NCBI GenBank assembly: GCA_016185395.1
Contig: JACPNR010000001.1
Coordinates: 1-58,275, forward strand
Length of the DNA stretch: 58,275 nt
From: Candidatus Korobacter versatilis
GTDB taxonomy: Bacteria; Acidobacteriota; Terriglobia; Terriglobales; Acidobacteriaceae
Reading direction: 5' to 3'
Shown here: piece by piece, positions 8,116 through 16,663 of the stretch
Position numbering within the stretch: the first letter of the stretch is position 1
Layout of the letters: the number at the start of each line of letters is the position of its first letter
Program-made: the position numbers and the translations under genes
The notes under the pieces: model-generated
Databases searched by the model: none
Told to the model about the DNA's origin: nothing
The model's input: only the letters and a program-made list of their open reading frames with translations

Positions 8116-9020
8116 GCGGCGCGGCTGGGCAGCTCGTCCTGCGCCGCCATCGGCGGAGCGGCGAGGTTGCCGCCTTCGAGGCTGATCTTCGCGGTCGCGA
8201 CGTTGAGCACCATCCCGCCCAGATGTTTCACGAACAGTTCGGTGATCCTGACGCAGGCGCCCACGTCTTCATCGGTCATGCCGGCGTCGGTGAGGTCGTC
8301 GCAGGTGAGCTTGATCTCGCCGGGGAGTTCGCGGGTGAGTTGCCAGGCGGTGTCGCTCACGGCGGAGGCGGACTCGCGGTAGAGCGGCGACTCGAGGATA
8401 GGCTTCAACACCCGCCAGTAGGCGGCGAGGAAGTCGGGCCAGCGCGCCATGGCGAGGTAGCCGGTCGTCACAATGGGCAGGCCGGTGGTGCGCTTGATGT
8501 CGTCGTAGAGCTTGCGGGTGGGCGTGGGCGCGTGGTCTTCGTCAATGAACGTGGGGCGCTCGCGCTGCGGCAGCGGCGGTGCGGGCGTGGTGGCGACATT
8601 GGGGCGTCCGACCGTTCGGTCGAAGGCCTGGAGCTGCGCGGCCATCAGCAGCAGGACGAGCGGGTTGGCGTGGTGCAGCGTGTCGACCGTGTCCGTGAGT
8701 TCGCGGCGCGCGCCGGTGGAGAAGCGCAGGTCCTCGACGCGATGGCAGAGGTCGGGCACGCGGAAATAATTGTGGGCGCTGGTGTATCCGTCGGCGCGGA
8801 TGCGGCCGGCGAGGGCGAAGAACTCCTCGGTCGCGACCAGCGGACGCATCGACGCCCAGTGCAGCTCGAGGAACCTTGGGATGGCAGCGAAGATCTGGAA
8901 GGGCACGGGGACGTAGGGAAGTCCGAGGGACTGCCGGATCTCCTGGTAGAGGGAGGCGGTCGAGCCGGTCGCTTCCTGTTCCTTGACGACTTTCGGGCGC
9001 TGGCCCTTTTTCCACGGCAT
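8112..9020 (-). CDS. DehI-family (haloacid dehalogenase type I) protein, 302 aa
   Basis: The sequence has the internal pseudo-twofold repeat of DehI. The two copies are TASLYQEIRQSLGLPYVP-FQIFAAIPRFLELHWASMRP (about 22-65) and TRKLYDDIKRTTGLPIVT-YLAMARWPDFLAAYWRVLKP (about 168-215). DehI enzymes hydrolyse D- and L-2-haloacids through direct water attack using Asp and Asn residues. Conservation of those residues cannot be confirmed by eye. Acidobacterial members are usually annotated only by homology, so the natural substrate is uncertain. It is convergent with the P-loop NTPase gene, with overlapping stop codons. Confidence 0.78.
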   Translation of the reverse strand: MPWKKGQRPKVVKEQEATGSTASLYQEIRQSLGLPYVPVPFQIFAAIPRFLELHWASMRPLVATEEFFALAGRIRADGYTSAHNYFRVPDLCHRVEDLRFSTGARRELTDTVDTLHHANPLVLLLMAAQLQAFDRTVGRPNVATTPAPPLPQRERPTFIDEDHAPTPTRKLYDDIKRTTGLPIVTTGYLAMARWPDFLAAYWRVLKPILESPLYRESASAVSDTAWQLTRELPGEIKLTCDDLTDAGMTDEDVGACVRITELFVKHLGGMVLNVATAKISLEGGNLAAPPMAAQDELPSRAA

Positions 9021-9060
9021 ACGAAATCAGATGTTGGGAAATGGCGTGAGAGATGCACAT

Positions 9061-9100
9061 GCTAAGTACCGAGTTGCGAGTACCGAGTACCGAGCGGCCG
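9061..9100. repeat. Word-like tandem variants of GTACCGAG
   Basis: AAGTACCGAGTTGCGAGTACCGAGTACCGAG lies in the divergent promoter region between the DehI-like and RibD-C genes. Very similar words occur after metK (21337-21359). Confidence 0.6.
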
Positions 9101-9122
9101 CTTGGCAACGTATTCTTAGGAG

Positions 9123-9962
9123 ATGGCCTTCGAGACCCTCTTTGACCACGGTGAGCCGGCGCCCATAGAGGACGCCGCCTACGGCGCTTACGGGCGGCTG
9201 GGGTTTCCGCCGGCGCCGGCGGAGCGTCCGTGGCTGTTCACCAACTTCGTGCAGTCGCTGGATGGCATCGTCTCTTTCGGCGATAAGGGCGCGACGACGG
9301 CTGACCTGTCGCAGTCCCAGGACGACCGCTGGCTGATGGACCTGCTGCGCGCGCACGCGGACGCGGTGTTGCTCGGCGTGAACACGCTGGTCGAGGAGGC
9401 GGGACAGCATCCGAGCGGGCGCGGGTTCATCTACCGCATCCAGGATGAGGCGCTCGCGGGATTGCGGCGGCGCCTGGGTCGCGGGCGGGAGACGAACATC
9501 TTCGTCACCGGGGCGGCGTCGCTCGACCTGGGGAAGTACCGGGTGTTCGACGGAGAGCACGTTGACGCCGTCATTCTTACTACGGAAGCGGGCGCGAAAC
9601 GGCTGGCGGAGAAGCACACGCACCCGCACGTACGCGTGCTCGTCGCGGGGGAGGGGAAGTTCGTGGACCTGCCGCGCGCGCTGGCGATGCTGCGCCGCGA
9701 GCTGAACGTCGAGCACCTGCTGTGCGAGGGCGGGCCCACGCTGGCCGGTCATCTGCAGCGCGCGAAGCTGGTGGACGAGATGTTCCTGACCACCTCGCCC
9801 GTGATGGTCGGCCAGCGGATGCCGCAGGGAGAGGGCGTGCGGCCGGCCACATTCACCGGCGCGCCCGGATTCCGCAAGGAGGATGCGCCGTGGTGGCGCT
9901 GGATGAGCTGCCGCAGATCCGGCGAGCACATGTTCAATCGCTATCGGCGGAGAGAGTTGTGA
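9123..9962 (+). CDS. RibD C-terminal domain (dihydrofolate reductase-like) reductase, 279 aa
   Basis: The RibD-C fold is visible: PWLFTNFVQSLDGIVSFGDKG (substrate strand), SQDDRWLMDLLRAHADAVLLGVNTLVEE, then the NADPH-binding segments NIFVTGAA and LNVEHLLCEGGPTLAGHLQRAKLVDEMFLTTSP. The deaminase domain of full RibD is absent, so this is either a stand-alone pyrimidine reductase or another NADPH-dependent reductase. A -10-like TATTCT sits 6 nt before the ATG. Confidence 0.85.
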   Translation: MAFETLFDHGEPAPIEDAAYGAYGRLGFPPAPAERPWLFTNFVQSLDGIVSFGDKGATTADLSQSQDDRWLMDLLRAHADAVLLGVNTLVEEAGQHPSGRGFIYRIQDEALAGLRRRLGRGRETNIFVTGAASLDLGKYRVFDGEHVDAVILTTEAGAKRLAEKHTHPHVRVLVAGEGKFVDLPRALAMLRRELNVEHLLCEGGPTLAGHLQRAKLVDEMFLTTSPVMVGQRMPQGEGVRPATFTGAPGFRKEDAPWWRWMSCRRSGEHMFNRYRRREL

Positions 9963-10072
9963 GTTGTTAGCTGCGAGTTGCGGGTAGCCGCAGAGAGTTG
10001 CGAGCTGCGAGTTGTGAGTTGTGAGTAGCCGGCTACTCGAAGCTTATAACTCGCAACTCAAAACTCATCACG
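9957..10072. repeat. Word-like quasi-palindrome (GAGTTGCGAGTTG words)
   Basis: About ten variants of GAGTTGCGAGTTGTGAGTT run rightward, meet a perfect GAGTAGCCGGCTACTC palindrome near 10021-10037, and continue as the complementary words AACTCGCAACTCAAAACTCA. The element lies between convergent stops and can fold as one large hairpin, so it probably acts as a bidirectional terminator. Confidence 0.7.
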
Positions 10073-12524
10073 GTCCGACCACCGGCGGCGGAGGCGGGCC
10101 GCCGTTGCCGCCGCCGCTGCCATCTTTCTTCTTCTCTCTTTTCTTGTCGCCTTCCGGCAACGCACGCTCCGGACGTGGCTCGGCGCTCATGCCGGAGTCG
10201 GGCGGCGGCGTGGCCAGCGGACGCATCTTCTGCGTGTCGGTGAGGTCGCGGCGCGTATCGCGGCCGCGGTGCTTGAGGCTGCGCACGATGTCGTCGTGCT
10301 CGCGCCCGGAGTAATCGCGCGCGAAGCGGGTCAGCGACTCGGAGACGATCTCGTCGTGGTGCAGCTTCTCCAGGCCGCGTTCGCGCGTCATGGTGAGCCA
10401 CATGCGATGGACGAGATGGACGTCGTCTTCATTGAGCCGCGGATTGTGCGGGCCGATGTGGAAGACGAGCGGCTCGTCGTTGGGACGCACCACGATGAAA
10501 CCGAACTGGCGCTTGGGCGGTTCCATCGCCTCCCAGGCGCGGCCGAGGCTGAAGGCCTGCTCTTCCGCCGTCATCTTGCTGGAGAGACCGGCGATGACTT
10601 TTTCCGATTGCAGGCGGTTGGCGGTGGTGACGATGGCGCTCCACACGTCGCGCGCGGGGACGACGAGCAGCGAGATGTGCTTGCCCACGCCTTCAGCCAC
10701 GCCCACGGCCTTGGTGAAGAGCGTCTGCTCGTACTCGCTGAAGATCTGCTCCATGGAGAGGTCGTACTCGGCGCTGCCCGGGCCGGTGAGGCGCGCGGCC
10801 ATCACCACGACGTCCTGGTCCTCGGTATCGGTGTGCTCGAGCGACCAGCGCAACTGGTCGAGTGTGTTGTAGTCGCGCACGGTGACGAGCAGGTTGCCGG
10901 GGCGGACGTCGACTGATTCGCGCGAGATGGTGTCCTGCTGCAGGAGCTGGAAGTGCTCCTTCATCTGGTTCTCGGCGATGGCGAACTTCTTGCGGTTCAC
11001 GCGCTCCGAGACCACGAAGATGAAGAAGAAGCTGCCGGCGAAGACGATTCCCGCGATGGTCGCGATCTGCTTGGTGAACAGATTGACGATGGCGGTGGAG
11101 AGCAGCACCAGGTGCACGCTGAGCAGGCCGAGCGGGATCTCCACGCCCAAGACCTTGATGTTCGGCGGCACCTTCCAGCCGCGCTCGCCCTTGTACTTCC
11201 AGCGCAGCACGAGCATGGAGAGGCTGTTGAAGGTGAAGCTCCAGATGACGCCGAAGGCGTAGGCCTCGCCGAGGACGTAGACGTCGCCGCGGCTGGCGAG
11301 GATGGTGAAGATCTGCAAACCCACGACCATGTTGATGATGCGGTAGCTGGTGCCGTACTTCTTGTGCGGCTTGCGGAACCAGTCGGTGAGGACACCGTCT
11401 TCCGAGATGCGGTTGAGCACGCCGTTGGAGCCGATGATGGCGGTGTTCACGGCGCCGGAGAGCATGAGGAAACCGACGCCGACGACGAAGACGCGGAAGA
11501 AGATGCGCAGCAGCATGGGCCCATACATGTGCATGGCCAGGCCGCTGATGAGATTGTCCTTGTAGATGGGGATGCGCTCGGAGTCGGGGATGATCATCAC
11601 GGCGAGCAGGGAAGCCAGGCCGGTGAACATGAAGCTGTAGATGCCGATGACGATGGCGGCTTTTTTCAGGTTCAGCAGCTTGGGATGCGCCAGTTCGCGG
11701 TTGACCTGCGCGAGTGATTCTTCGCCGCTCATCGCCAGCACGGAGTGTCCGAAGGCGATGAGGATGCCGAGCAGCCCGAAGGCCTTGGGCAGGTCGCTGT
11801 GCTTGAGCCATCCCAGGGCTTCGTCGCTGAAGTTCAGGTTCTGCGGCAGCGGCAGCGGCGGCAACTGGAAGTCGCCCTTCATCAGCGTGAGCGCCGACCA
11901 GCCGAGCAGGATGACCACCATCACGGTGGTGACCTGCATCACGCGCAGCGCCTTCTCGCTCGACTCTTCGATGCCCTTGGTGTTCTCGCGCCAGTAATAG
12001 ATGGTGACGGCGAGTGCGAAGACCACGGCGAGCGCGTTGTCGAAGCCGGAGGACTGGGCGACGACGTACGGCCGCCAGCTCTCGGGCGCCCATCCGTAAC
12101 GCAGGGCGATGCCGACGAGCTCGCGCAGCAGTCCGGAGATGTAGTGGCCGGCGGAGACGCCGGAGATCGGCCCGGTGAGGATGTAGTCGAACATCAGGGC
12201 GGAGACGCTGATCTTGGCGAGCGTGCCGCCGAGCGCTTCCTTGACCACGCGGTACACGCCGCCGCGCACGAACATGGAGCAGCTCTCCACGTAGACCGCG
12301 CGCACGGCGAAGGCGAACAGCATGACGCCGAGGATGAACCAGGGCGCGGCCTTGCCCACCGCTTGTTCCGCGATGCCGCCGGCGTAAAAGGCGGAGGAGC
12401 CGAGATCGTTGAGGACGATGGCCGCCGCACGCCAGAAGGAGATGAACGTGAGCATGACCGAGGTCGCAACGACGATGCGAACCCGGTTCGACGGTGGTTG
12501 CGTGCCCTGCGGTTCAGAGGCCAT
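10068..12524 (-). CDS. APC-family permease with large soluble C-terminal domain, 818 aa
   Basis: About 12 membrane segments between residues 25 and 510 have amino acid-polyamine-organocation features (AFYAGGIAEQAVGKAAPWF, SGVSAGHYISGLL, FGHSVLAMSGEESLAQVNREL). A cytoplasmic region of about 300 residues follows, with a USP-like/regulatory look (NLLVTVRDYNTLDQLRWSLEHT, DQDVVVMAARL), and a Pro/Gly/Lys tail. The transported substrate is not evident. ATG 12524 is chosen. An in-frame GTG at 12575 would add 17 residues, and neither has a good ribosome site. A tiny membrane protein gene lies just upstream. Confidence 0.8.
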   Translation of the reverse strand: MASEPQGTQPPSNRVRIVVATSVMLTFISFWRAAAIVLNDLGSSAFYAGGIAEQAVGKAAPWFILGVMLFAFAVRAVYVESCSMFVRGGVYRVVKEALGGTLAKISVSALMFDYILTGPISGVSAGHYISGLLRELVGIALRYGWAPESWRPYVVAQSSGFDNALAVVFALAVTIYYWRENTKGIEESSEKALRVMQVTTVMVVILLGWSALTLMKGDFQLPPLPLPQNLNFSDEALGWLKHSDLPKAFGLLGILIAFGHSVLAMSGEESLAQVNRELAHPKLLNLKKAAIVIGIYSFMFTGLASLLAVMIIPDSERIPIYKDNLISGLAMHMYGPMLLRIFFRVFVVGVGFLMLSGAVNTAIIGSNGVLNRISEDGVLTDWFRKPHKKYGTSYRIINMVVGLQIFTILASRGDVYVLGEAYAFGVIWSFTFNSLSMLVLRWKYKGERGWKVPPNIKVLGVEIPLGLLSVHLVLLSTAIVNLFTKQIATIAGIVFAGSFFFIFVVSERVNRKKFAIAENQMKEHFQLLQQDTISRESVDVRPGNLLVTVRDYNTLDQLRWSLEHTDTEDQDVVVMAARLTGPGSAEYDLSMEQIFSEYEQTLFTKAVGVAEGVGKHISLLVVPARDVWSAIVTTANRLQSEKVIAGLSSKMTAEEQAFSLGRAWEAMEPPKRQFGFIVVRPNDEPLVFHIGPHNPRLNEDDVHLVHRMWLTMTRERGLEKLHHDEIVSESLTRFARDYSGREHDDIVRSLKHRGRDTRRDLTDTQKMRPLATPPPDSGMSAEPRPERALPEGDKKREKKKDGSGGGNGGPPPPPVVGP

Positions 12525-12610
12525 CAGAGAGACGAACGAAGCAGCCGCTTCGGCCGCTGGGTGCGGTTCGCGCACCAGTTGTGGAGTCTACGCTTCGAAA
12601 ATCTGGGGCG

Positions 12611-12754
12611 TCAATCCGCGCGTGCGTTAGCGGCGCGAAACATCACGCGCAACGCCTCCGCGATGGTGAGCACGATGACTAGCGCGGAGCCGGCCATGCC
12701 GGCCAGGAACATGCCTTCGAGTACCTTGGCGAGCGCGTGCAGCAGGTCATTCAT
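12611..12754 (-). CDS. Small membrane protein, 47 aa
   Basis: MNDLLHALAKVLEGMFLAG begins a peptide with a single long hydrophobic helix (FLAGMAGSALVIVLTIAEAL) and a basic C-terminus. It lies 86 bp upstream of the chosen start of the APC permease on the same strand. It may be a helper subunit or stability factor for the transporter, but this is inferred only from position. It is too short for database-grade recognition by eye. Confidence 0.5.
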   Translation of the reverse strand: MNDLLHALAKVLEGMFLAGMAGSALVIVLTIAEALRVMFRAANARAD

Positions 12755-12832
12755 AGTCCGGACCAGCCTCGATTGCACGCTTGCCCGCGCGGAATTGCAA
12801 GCCGAGCGTTGACGTTTTGCTACACTCGCCGT

Positions 12833-14449
12833 TTGCGCAATATCCCCCAACGCGCATGGTTGCTGGCGGCGCTCTCCGGCGTGCTGCAGACGCTCTGCTT
12901 TCCTTCGCCCGCGCTCGCTTTCGTCTCCTGGTTCGCGGTGGCGCCGCTGCTGCTCGCCATCCTGGGGCCGCTCTCCCGCTCCGGCCCGCAACTGGTGGAT
13001 GAGAAGGGCAGGCCGCTCGGCATCCTGAGCCCCGGCCAGGGGTTCTGGCTGGGATACCTGAGCGGAGTCATCTGGTACGCGGCCAGCAGTTTCTGGGTGT
13101 TCCACGTGCTGCACACCTACGGCGCGATGCATCCGGCGGTCGCGGCGGTGATGTTCGCGCTGTTCTGCCTCTACCTCGCGCTCTACCACGGATTGTTCGG
13201 CGCGCTGATCGCGCGGGCGGCGAGCGGCGCCTCGGGAAGCAAGAAGGCGGTCCTGCTGGCGCCCTTCTTGTGGGTGGCGCTGGAGATGGCGCGCACGCGC
13301 GTCACCGGGTTCCCCTGGGACCTGCTCGGCACCGCGCAGGTGGACAACATCCCGCTGGTGCAGATCGCGCGCTTCGCCGGCGTGTACGGCGTGTCGTTCG
13401 GCATCCTGCTGGTGAACACGGCGTTCGCGGCGTCGTTCCTGCTGCCGCCGCACAAGCGCCGCACCATGTTCGTTGCCAGCGCGCTCGCGGCTGGGATGCT
13501 GCAAGCCGGTTCGCTGGTAAAGCCTCCGGCGCTCGCCACCGGCCACACGGCGCGGCTGGTGCAGCAGAACATCCCCATCGAGACGAAGTGGGACATCAGC
13601 AATTTCAGCGCGACGCTGCGGGCGCTGCACGCGCTCTCGGCCGCGCCCGGCGCGAGCGCCAGCGCCAACCCCGGCCTCATCGTGTGGCCGGAATCGCCGG
13701 CGCCGTTCTTCCTCAGCGACCCGCGCTTTCGTCTGGAAGTCACGAGCGTGGCAGCGGATGCGCGGAGCTACGTGCTCGCCGGCGCGCTGGGGACTCCGGC
13801 GCGCGAGGCGGCCACGGCGGATGAGACACGCGGCCAGTACTACAACTCCGCCGTCCTTATTACTCCCGATGGGAAATGGACGGGGCGCTACGACAAAGTC
13901 CACCTGGTGCCGTTCGGCGAGTACATCCCGGCGCAGAGCGTGCTGGTGTTCCTGAAGGGCATCGCGCGCGAGGTGGGCGAGTCCGGCTTCACGCGCGGCA
14001 CCGAGCGCGTGGTCTTCGACGCCGGCGGGCAGAAGCTCGGCACGTTCATCTGCTACGAGTCCATCTTCCCGGGCGAGATCCGCGAGTTCGCGGCGAACGG
14101 CGCGCAGGTGCTGGTGAATATCTCGAACGACGCCTGGTTCGGCGATTACAACATGCCGGGCCAGCACCTCAACCAGGTCCGCATGCGCGCCATCGAGAAC
14201 CAGCGCTGGGTGCTGCGCGCGACGAACAACGGCATCACGGCGGCGATCGATCCGTATGGGCGGGTCACGAAGAGCGCGCCGCGGAAACAGCGCCTGGCGC
14301 TCGACGTGGACTACGCGCTGGTGACGGAGACCACGTTCTACACGCGCCACGGCGACTGGTTCGGTTGGCTGTGTGTGATAATCGTGCTGGCTGCCCTGTT
14401 CGTGCGCACGCGGTTCCGCTTCATGGGAATTCGTGGCGCCGCACGCTAG
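12833..14449 (+). CDS. lnt: Apolipoprotein N-acyltransferase
   Basis: Lnt transfers the third acyl chain to the N-terminal Cys of lipoproteins in the inner membrane. About seven N-terminal helices are followed by the periplasmic nitrilase-like domain. The catalytic triad context is clear: Glu in VWPESPAPFF, Lys in YDKVHLVPFGEY and Cys in GTFICYESIFPG. The 538-aa length is usual. I use TTG 12833 because a -10-like TACACT (12821-12826) ends 6 nt before it. Upstream in-frame codons run into the divergent promoter. Confidence 0.93.
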   Translation: MRNIPQRAWLLAALSGVLQTLCFPSPALAFVSWFAVAPLLLAILGPLSRSGPQLVDEKGRPLGILSPGQGFWLGYLSGVIWYAASSFWVFHVLHTYGAMHPAVAAVMFALFCLYLALYHGLFGALIARAASGASGSKKAVLLAPFLWVALEMARTRVTGFPWDLLGTAQVDNIPLVQIARFAGVYGVSFGILLVNTAFAASFLLPPHKRRTMFVASALAAGMLQAGSLVKPPALATGHTARLVQQNIPIETKWDISNFSATLRALHALSAAPGASASANPGLIVWPESPAPFFLSDPRFRLEVTSVAADARSYVLAGALGTPAREAATADETRGQYYNSAVLITPDGKWTGRYDKVHLVPFGEYIPAQSVLVFLKGIAREVGESGFTRGTERVVFDAGGQKLGTFICYESIFPGEIREFAANGAQVLVNISNDAWFGDYNMPGQHLNQVRMRAIENQRWVLRATNNGITAAIDPYGRVTKSAPRKQRLALDVDYALVTETTFYTRHGDWFGWLCVIIVLAALFVRTRFRFMGIRGAAR

Positions 14450-14525
14450 CTCTCAGCTTTCAGCTATCAGCGTTCAGCCAATGAGCGGCGGTAGCTGAGA
14501 GCTGACCGCTGATGGCTGATCGCTT
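14447..14525. repeat. Word-like quasi-palindrome between lnt and prfB
   Basis: AGCTCTCAGCTTTCAGCTATCAGCG faces AGCTGAGAGCTGACCGCTGATGGCTGA. Both arms are made of AGCTNTCAGC-type words and pair imperfectly. It begins 2 nt before the lnt stop region and ends just before the prfB start, so it may separate the two transcripts. Confidence 0.7.
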
Positions 14526-14531
14526 CTTATT

Positions 14532-15633
14532 ATGGTCGAAGAACTCGAACGCGCGTACGGCGCCCTCAAGGACAAAGCTCACGAACTGCGGAGCTATCTT
14601 TGACGCGCCCAAACTCCGCTCCCAGCTCGCCGAAGTAGAAAAGAAGACCTCCGACCCGAACTTCTGGTCGAACCCCGAACAGTCGCAGGCTGTCATGCGC
14701 GAGCGCAAGCGGCTCGAGTCCGCTTTGAACACCGACGCGGAACTCGGCCGCCGCGCCGATGACATCGCCGCCTATTTCGAGCTGGCGAAAGAGGGCGAGA
14801 AGGTCGAGCCGGAGCTGAAGAAAGAGATCGACGGGCTGCAGGCGCTGGTCGAGAAGCTCGAGACCGAGACGCTGCTCTCCGGCGAGAACGATGCGCGCAA
14901 CGCCATCGTCACCATCCATCCCGGCGCGGGCGGCACCGAGTCGCAGGACTGGGCCGAGATGCTGATGCGCATGTACCTGCGCTGGGCCGAGCGCCAGGGC
15001 TTCCAGACCGAACTCAACGACTACCAGGCGGGCGAGGAAGCGGGCATCAAGTCGGCCACGTTCTCGGTGAACGGTCCGTACGCCTACGGATTGCTGACCT
15101 CGGAGATCGGCGTGCATCGTCTCGTCCGCATCTCGCCCTTCGACCAGGCGAAGCGGCGGCATACGTCGTTCGCGAGCGTGTTCGTCTCGCCCGAGATAGA
15201 TGACAACATCGAGATCGTCATCCGTCCCGAAGACTTGAAGACGGATACCTACCGCTCCTCCGGCGCGGGCGGGCAGCACGTGAACACCACCGACTCCGCC
15301 GTGCGCATCACGCACATCCCCACCGGCACGGTCGTCAGTTGCCAGAACGAACGCTCGCAGCACAAGAACAAAGAACGCGCGATGAAAATGCTGCGCTCGA
15401 AGCTCTACGAGTTGGAGCTCGAGAAGAAGCGCGCCGCGGCGCGCGTGACCGAAGACACCAAGCTCGACATAGATTTCGGCTCGCAGATCCGCAGCTACGT
15501 GCTGCAGCCGTATCGCATGGTCAAGGACACGCGCACGAAGTTCGAGGTCGGCGACGTGGACCGCGTCATCGACGGCGACCTGCAACCGTTCATCCGGGCG
15601 TACCTGCTGGCGCGGCGGGATGAAGGGAAGTAG
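14532..15633 (+). CDS. prfB: Peptide chain release factor 2 with programmed +1 frameshift
   Basis: RF2 terminates translation at UGA and UAA. The first frame starts at ATG 14532 and reads 23 codons to CTT followed by TGA (14601-14603). A +1 slip continues as GAC in the frame that ends at 15633, giving about 366 residues. The site TATCTTTGAC, preceded by GGAG, matches the classic RF2 autoregulatory frameshift signal. The SPF tripeptide (RISPFDQ) specifies UGA, and the GGQ catalytic motif is in SSGAGGQHVNTTDSAVR. A gene-finder that does not model the slip would start in the wrong frame at 14512. No good ribosome site precedes the ATG. Confidence 0.95.
14592..14604 (+). promoter_or_regulatory. 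prfB programmed frameshift site
   Basis: The sequence is GGAG-C-TATCTT-TGA-C. The internal GGAG acts as Shine-Dalgarno-like spur, CTT is the slippery codon and TGA is the in-frame stop read by RF2 itself, which provides feedback on RF2 level. Confidence 0.93.
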
Positions 15634-15665
15634 GCAACCGGTAACTCCGCATCGGATTTTCAGCG

Positions 15666-15697
15666 TTGACCCTATACTGTGATATAGGGTGTAAATT
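15666..15697 (+). promoter_or_regulatory. MerR autoregulated promoter with long spacer and dyad
   Basis: TTGACC (15666-15671) and GTAAAT (15691-15696) are separated by 19 bp, the hallmark of MerR-controlled promoters. The dyad CCCTATACTGTGATATAGGG fills the spacer. The start codon follows 6-7 nt after the -10 box, so the regulator mRNA is probably leaderless. Confidence 0.8.
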
Positions 15698-15703
15698 GCT
15701 GCC

Positions 15704-16123
15704 ATGAAGATTGGCGAACTCGCGAAACAAGGCAAAGTTAAGGTCGGGACACTACGGTTCTACGAGCGTCGAGGGTTGCTGCCTTCTCCCATTCGAACAG
15801 ACGCGGGCTATCGGCAGTACAGCGCCGACGATCTGCGCCGCCTTCGCTTCATCCAGCAGGCGAAGTCATTCGGGTTCTCGCTCCGCGAGATCAAGGAAGT
15901 CCTCCGGGCGCGTGGACGTAACGAGTGCCCGTGTACTGACGTTGTAGCCATCGCGGAAGAACACCTGAGCGAGACCAACGAGCAGATCGCAAAGCTAAGT
16001 CTCTTCCGAACGGAACTCTCAAAGGCCTTGAGAATCTGGAAGAGAACGAAACCGAGCAAGCTCTCCCCGGGTGCTCTCTGCATCTTGATCGAGCGAACAA
16101 TGGACACAGGACTCGAGCAGTAA
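15704..16123 (+). CDS. MerR-family metal-responsive regulator, 139 aa
   Basis: The N-terminal MerR DNA-binding domain is complete (MKIGELAKQGKVKVGTLRFY, YERRGLLP, AGYRQYSADDLRRLRFIQQAKSFGFSLREIKEVL), followed by the dimerisation helix. Cysteines occur at 75, 77 (ECPC) and 126 (GALC). Mercury-type MerR uses Cys82/117/126 and ZntR adds a Cys-Cys-His cluster. Here the middle Cys is absent (WKRTKP) and there is a CPC pair instead, so the metal cannot be assigned. The downstream small exported Cys peptide has a matching promoter and is the obvious target. Confidence 0.9.
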   Translation: MKIGELAKQGKVKVGTLRFYERRGLLPSPIRTDAGYRQYSADDLRRLRFIQQAKSFGFSLREIKEVLRARGRNECPCTDVVAIAEEHLSETNEQIAKLSLFRTELSKALRIWKRTKPSKLSPGALCILIERTMDTGLEQ

Positions 16124-16132
16124 GAATTCAGC

Positions 16133-16164
16133 TTGACTCTGTACCTGGGTGCAGGCTTTACACT
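16133..16164 (+). promoter_or_regulatory. Second MerR-type promoter, ahead of small Cys peptide
   Basis: TTGACT (16133-16138) and TTACAC/TACACT (16158-16164) have a 19-20 bp spacer. It contains the imperfect dyad CTGTACCTGGGTGCAG, close to the mer-operon operator style. It lies between the regulator stop and the peptide start. Confidence 0.8.
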
Positions 16165-16181
16165 GTTTTCCGGAGGCAACC

Positions 16182-16301
16182 ATGAAGAGACTGTATGCGT
16201 TGGCAGCCTCGCTCTTGACCATGCTGGGAATCGCCGCCGCCCAAAGCGGGCCGGTGATCTCCGCGGCAGCCAAGACGGGTTGTTGCCCGCTCTGCAAGTA
16301 G
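16182..16301 (+). CDS. Exported 39-aa peptide ending in Cys-Cys-Pro-Leu-Cys-Lys
   Basis: A strong ribosome site (GGAGG, 6 nt before ATG) drives a 39-codon gene. Residues 1-21 are a textbook signal peptide (MKRLYALAASLLTMLGIAAA then Q). The mature part is only about 18 residues and ends GCCPLCK. Three cysteines packed at the C-terminus suggest binding of a soft metal such as Hg, Cu or Cd, or a redox role, in the periplasm. It is directly downstream of a MerR regulator and under a MerR-type promoter, and a hairpin terminator follows, so it forms a complete transcription unit. I know no named family. It is below the length cut-off of most gene finders. Confidence 0.75.
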   Translation: MKRLYALAASLLTMLGIAAAQSGPVISAAAKTGCCPLCK

Positions 16302-16317
16302 AGAGCGACCGACGATG

Positions 16318-16346
16318 GAAAGCCCACCTTTTATGGGTGGGCTTTC
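16318..16346 (+). terminator. Hairpin terminator after the Cys peptide
   Basis: Perfect 11-bp stem GAAAGCCCACC / GGTGGGCTTTC with a 7-nt TTTTATG loop, 17 nt after the stop. There is no long U-tract on the + strand, so it may also work in both directions. Confidence 0.7.
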
Positions 16347-16479
16347 TCATCACGGTCCATTTTGTAGGTCAACTGCCTTCACGAGTAAGTGTCGCCCGGC
16401 GTCCTGCCTGGTATGGCTTAGGGGCGCTAGGCGGGTGGCCCACCCGATCGCTCTTCCGCACGCAGAATCAGTCGCTGGG

Positions 16480-16660
16480 TGCCCCACCCGAGCCGGTCTT
16501 GCTCGGGTGGGAGGCACGAACCTTCCCGCAACCTTCCTGCGACGGCTGTGGATGCCGTTTTCGCGAGAGCTCGCCGGTAAGAACGCCGCCCAGAAAGGGC
16601 ACGGCTTCTAGCCGTGCCGGTAGAGCGCTCTCAATTAGAATCCCAGGGGCTTTAGCCCCC
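16480..16660. repeat. REP-like palindromes upstream of RAYT
   Basis: Three palindrome types occur in 180 bp: CCCACCCGAGC ... GCTCGGGTGGG (about 16483-16512), GGCACGGCTTCTAGCCGTGCC (about 16599-16620) and GGGGCTTTAGCCCC (about 16646-16660). Copies of each flank the other side of the transposase or occur elsewhere in the window. The rest of the 16350-16663 gene-free interval shows nothing recognisable. Confidence 0.7.
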
Positions 16661-16663
16661 GTG

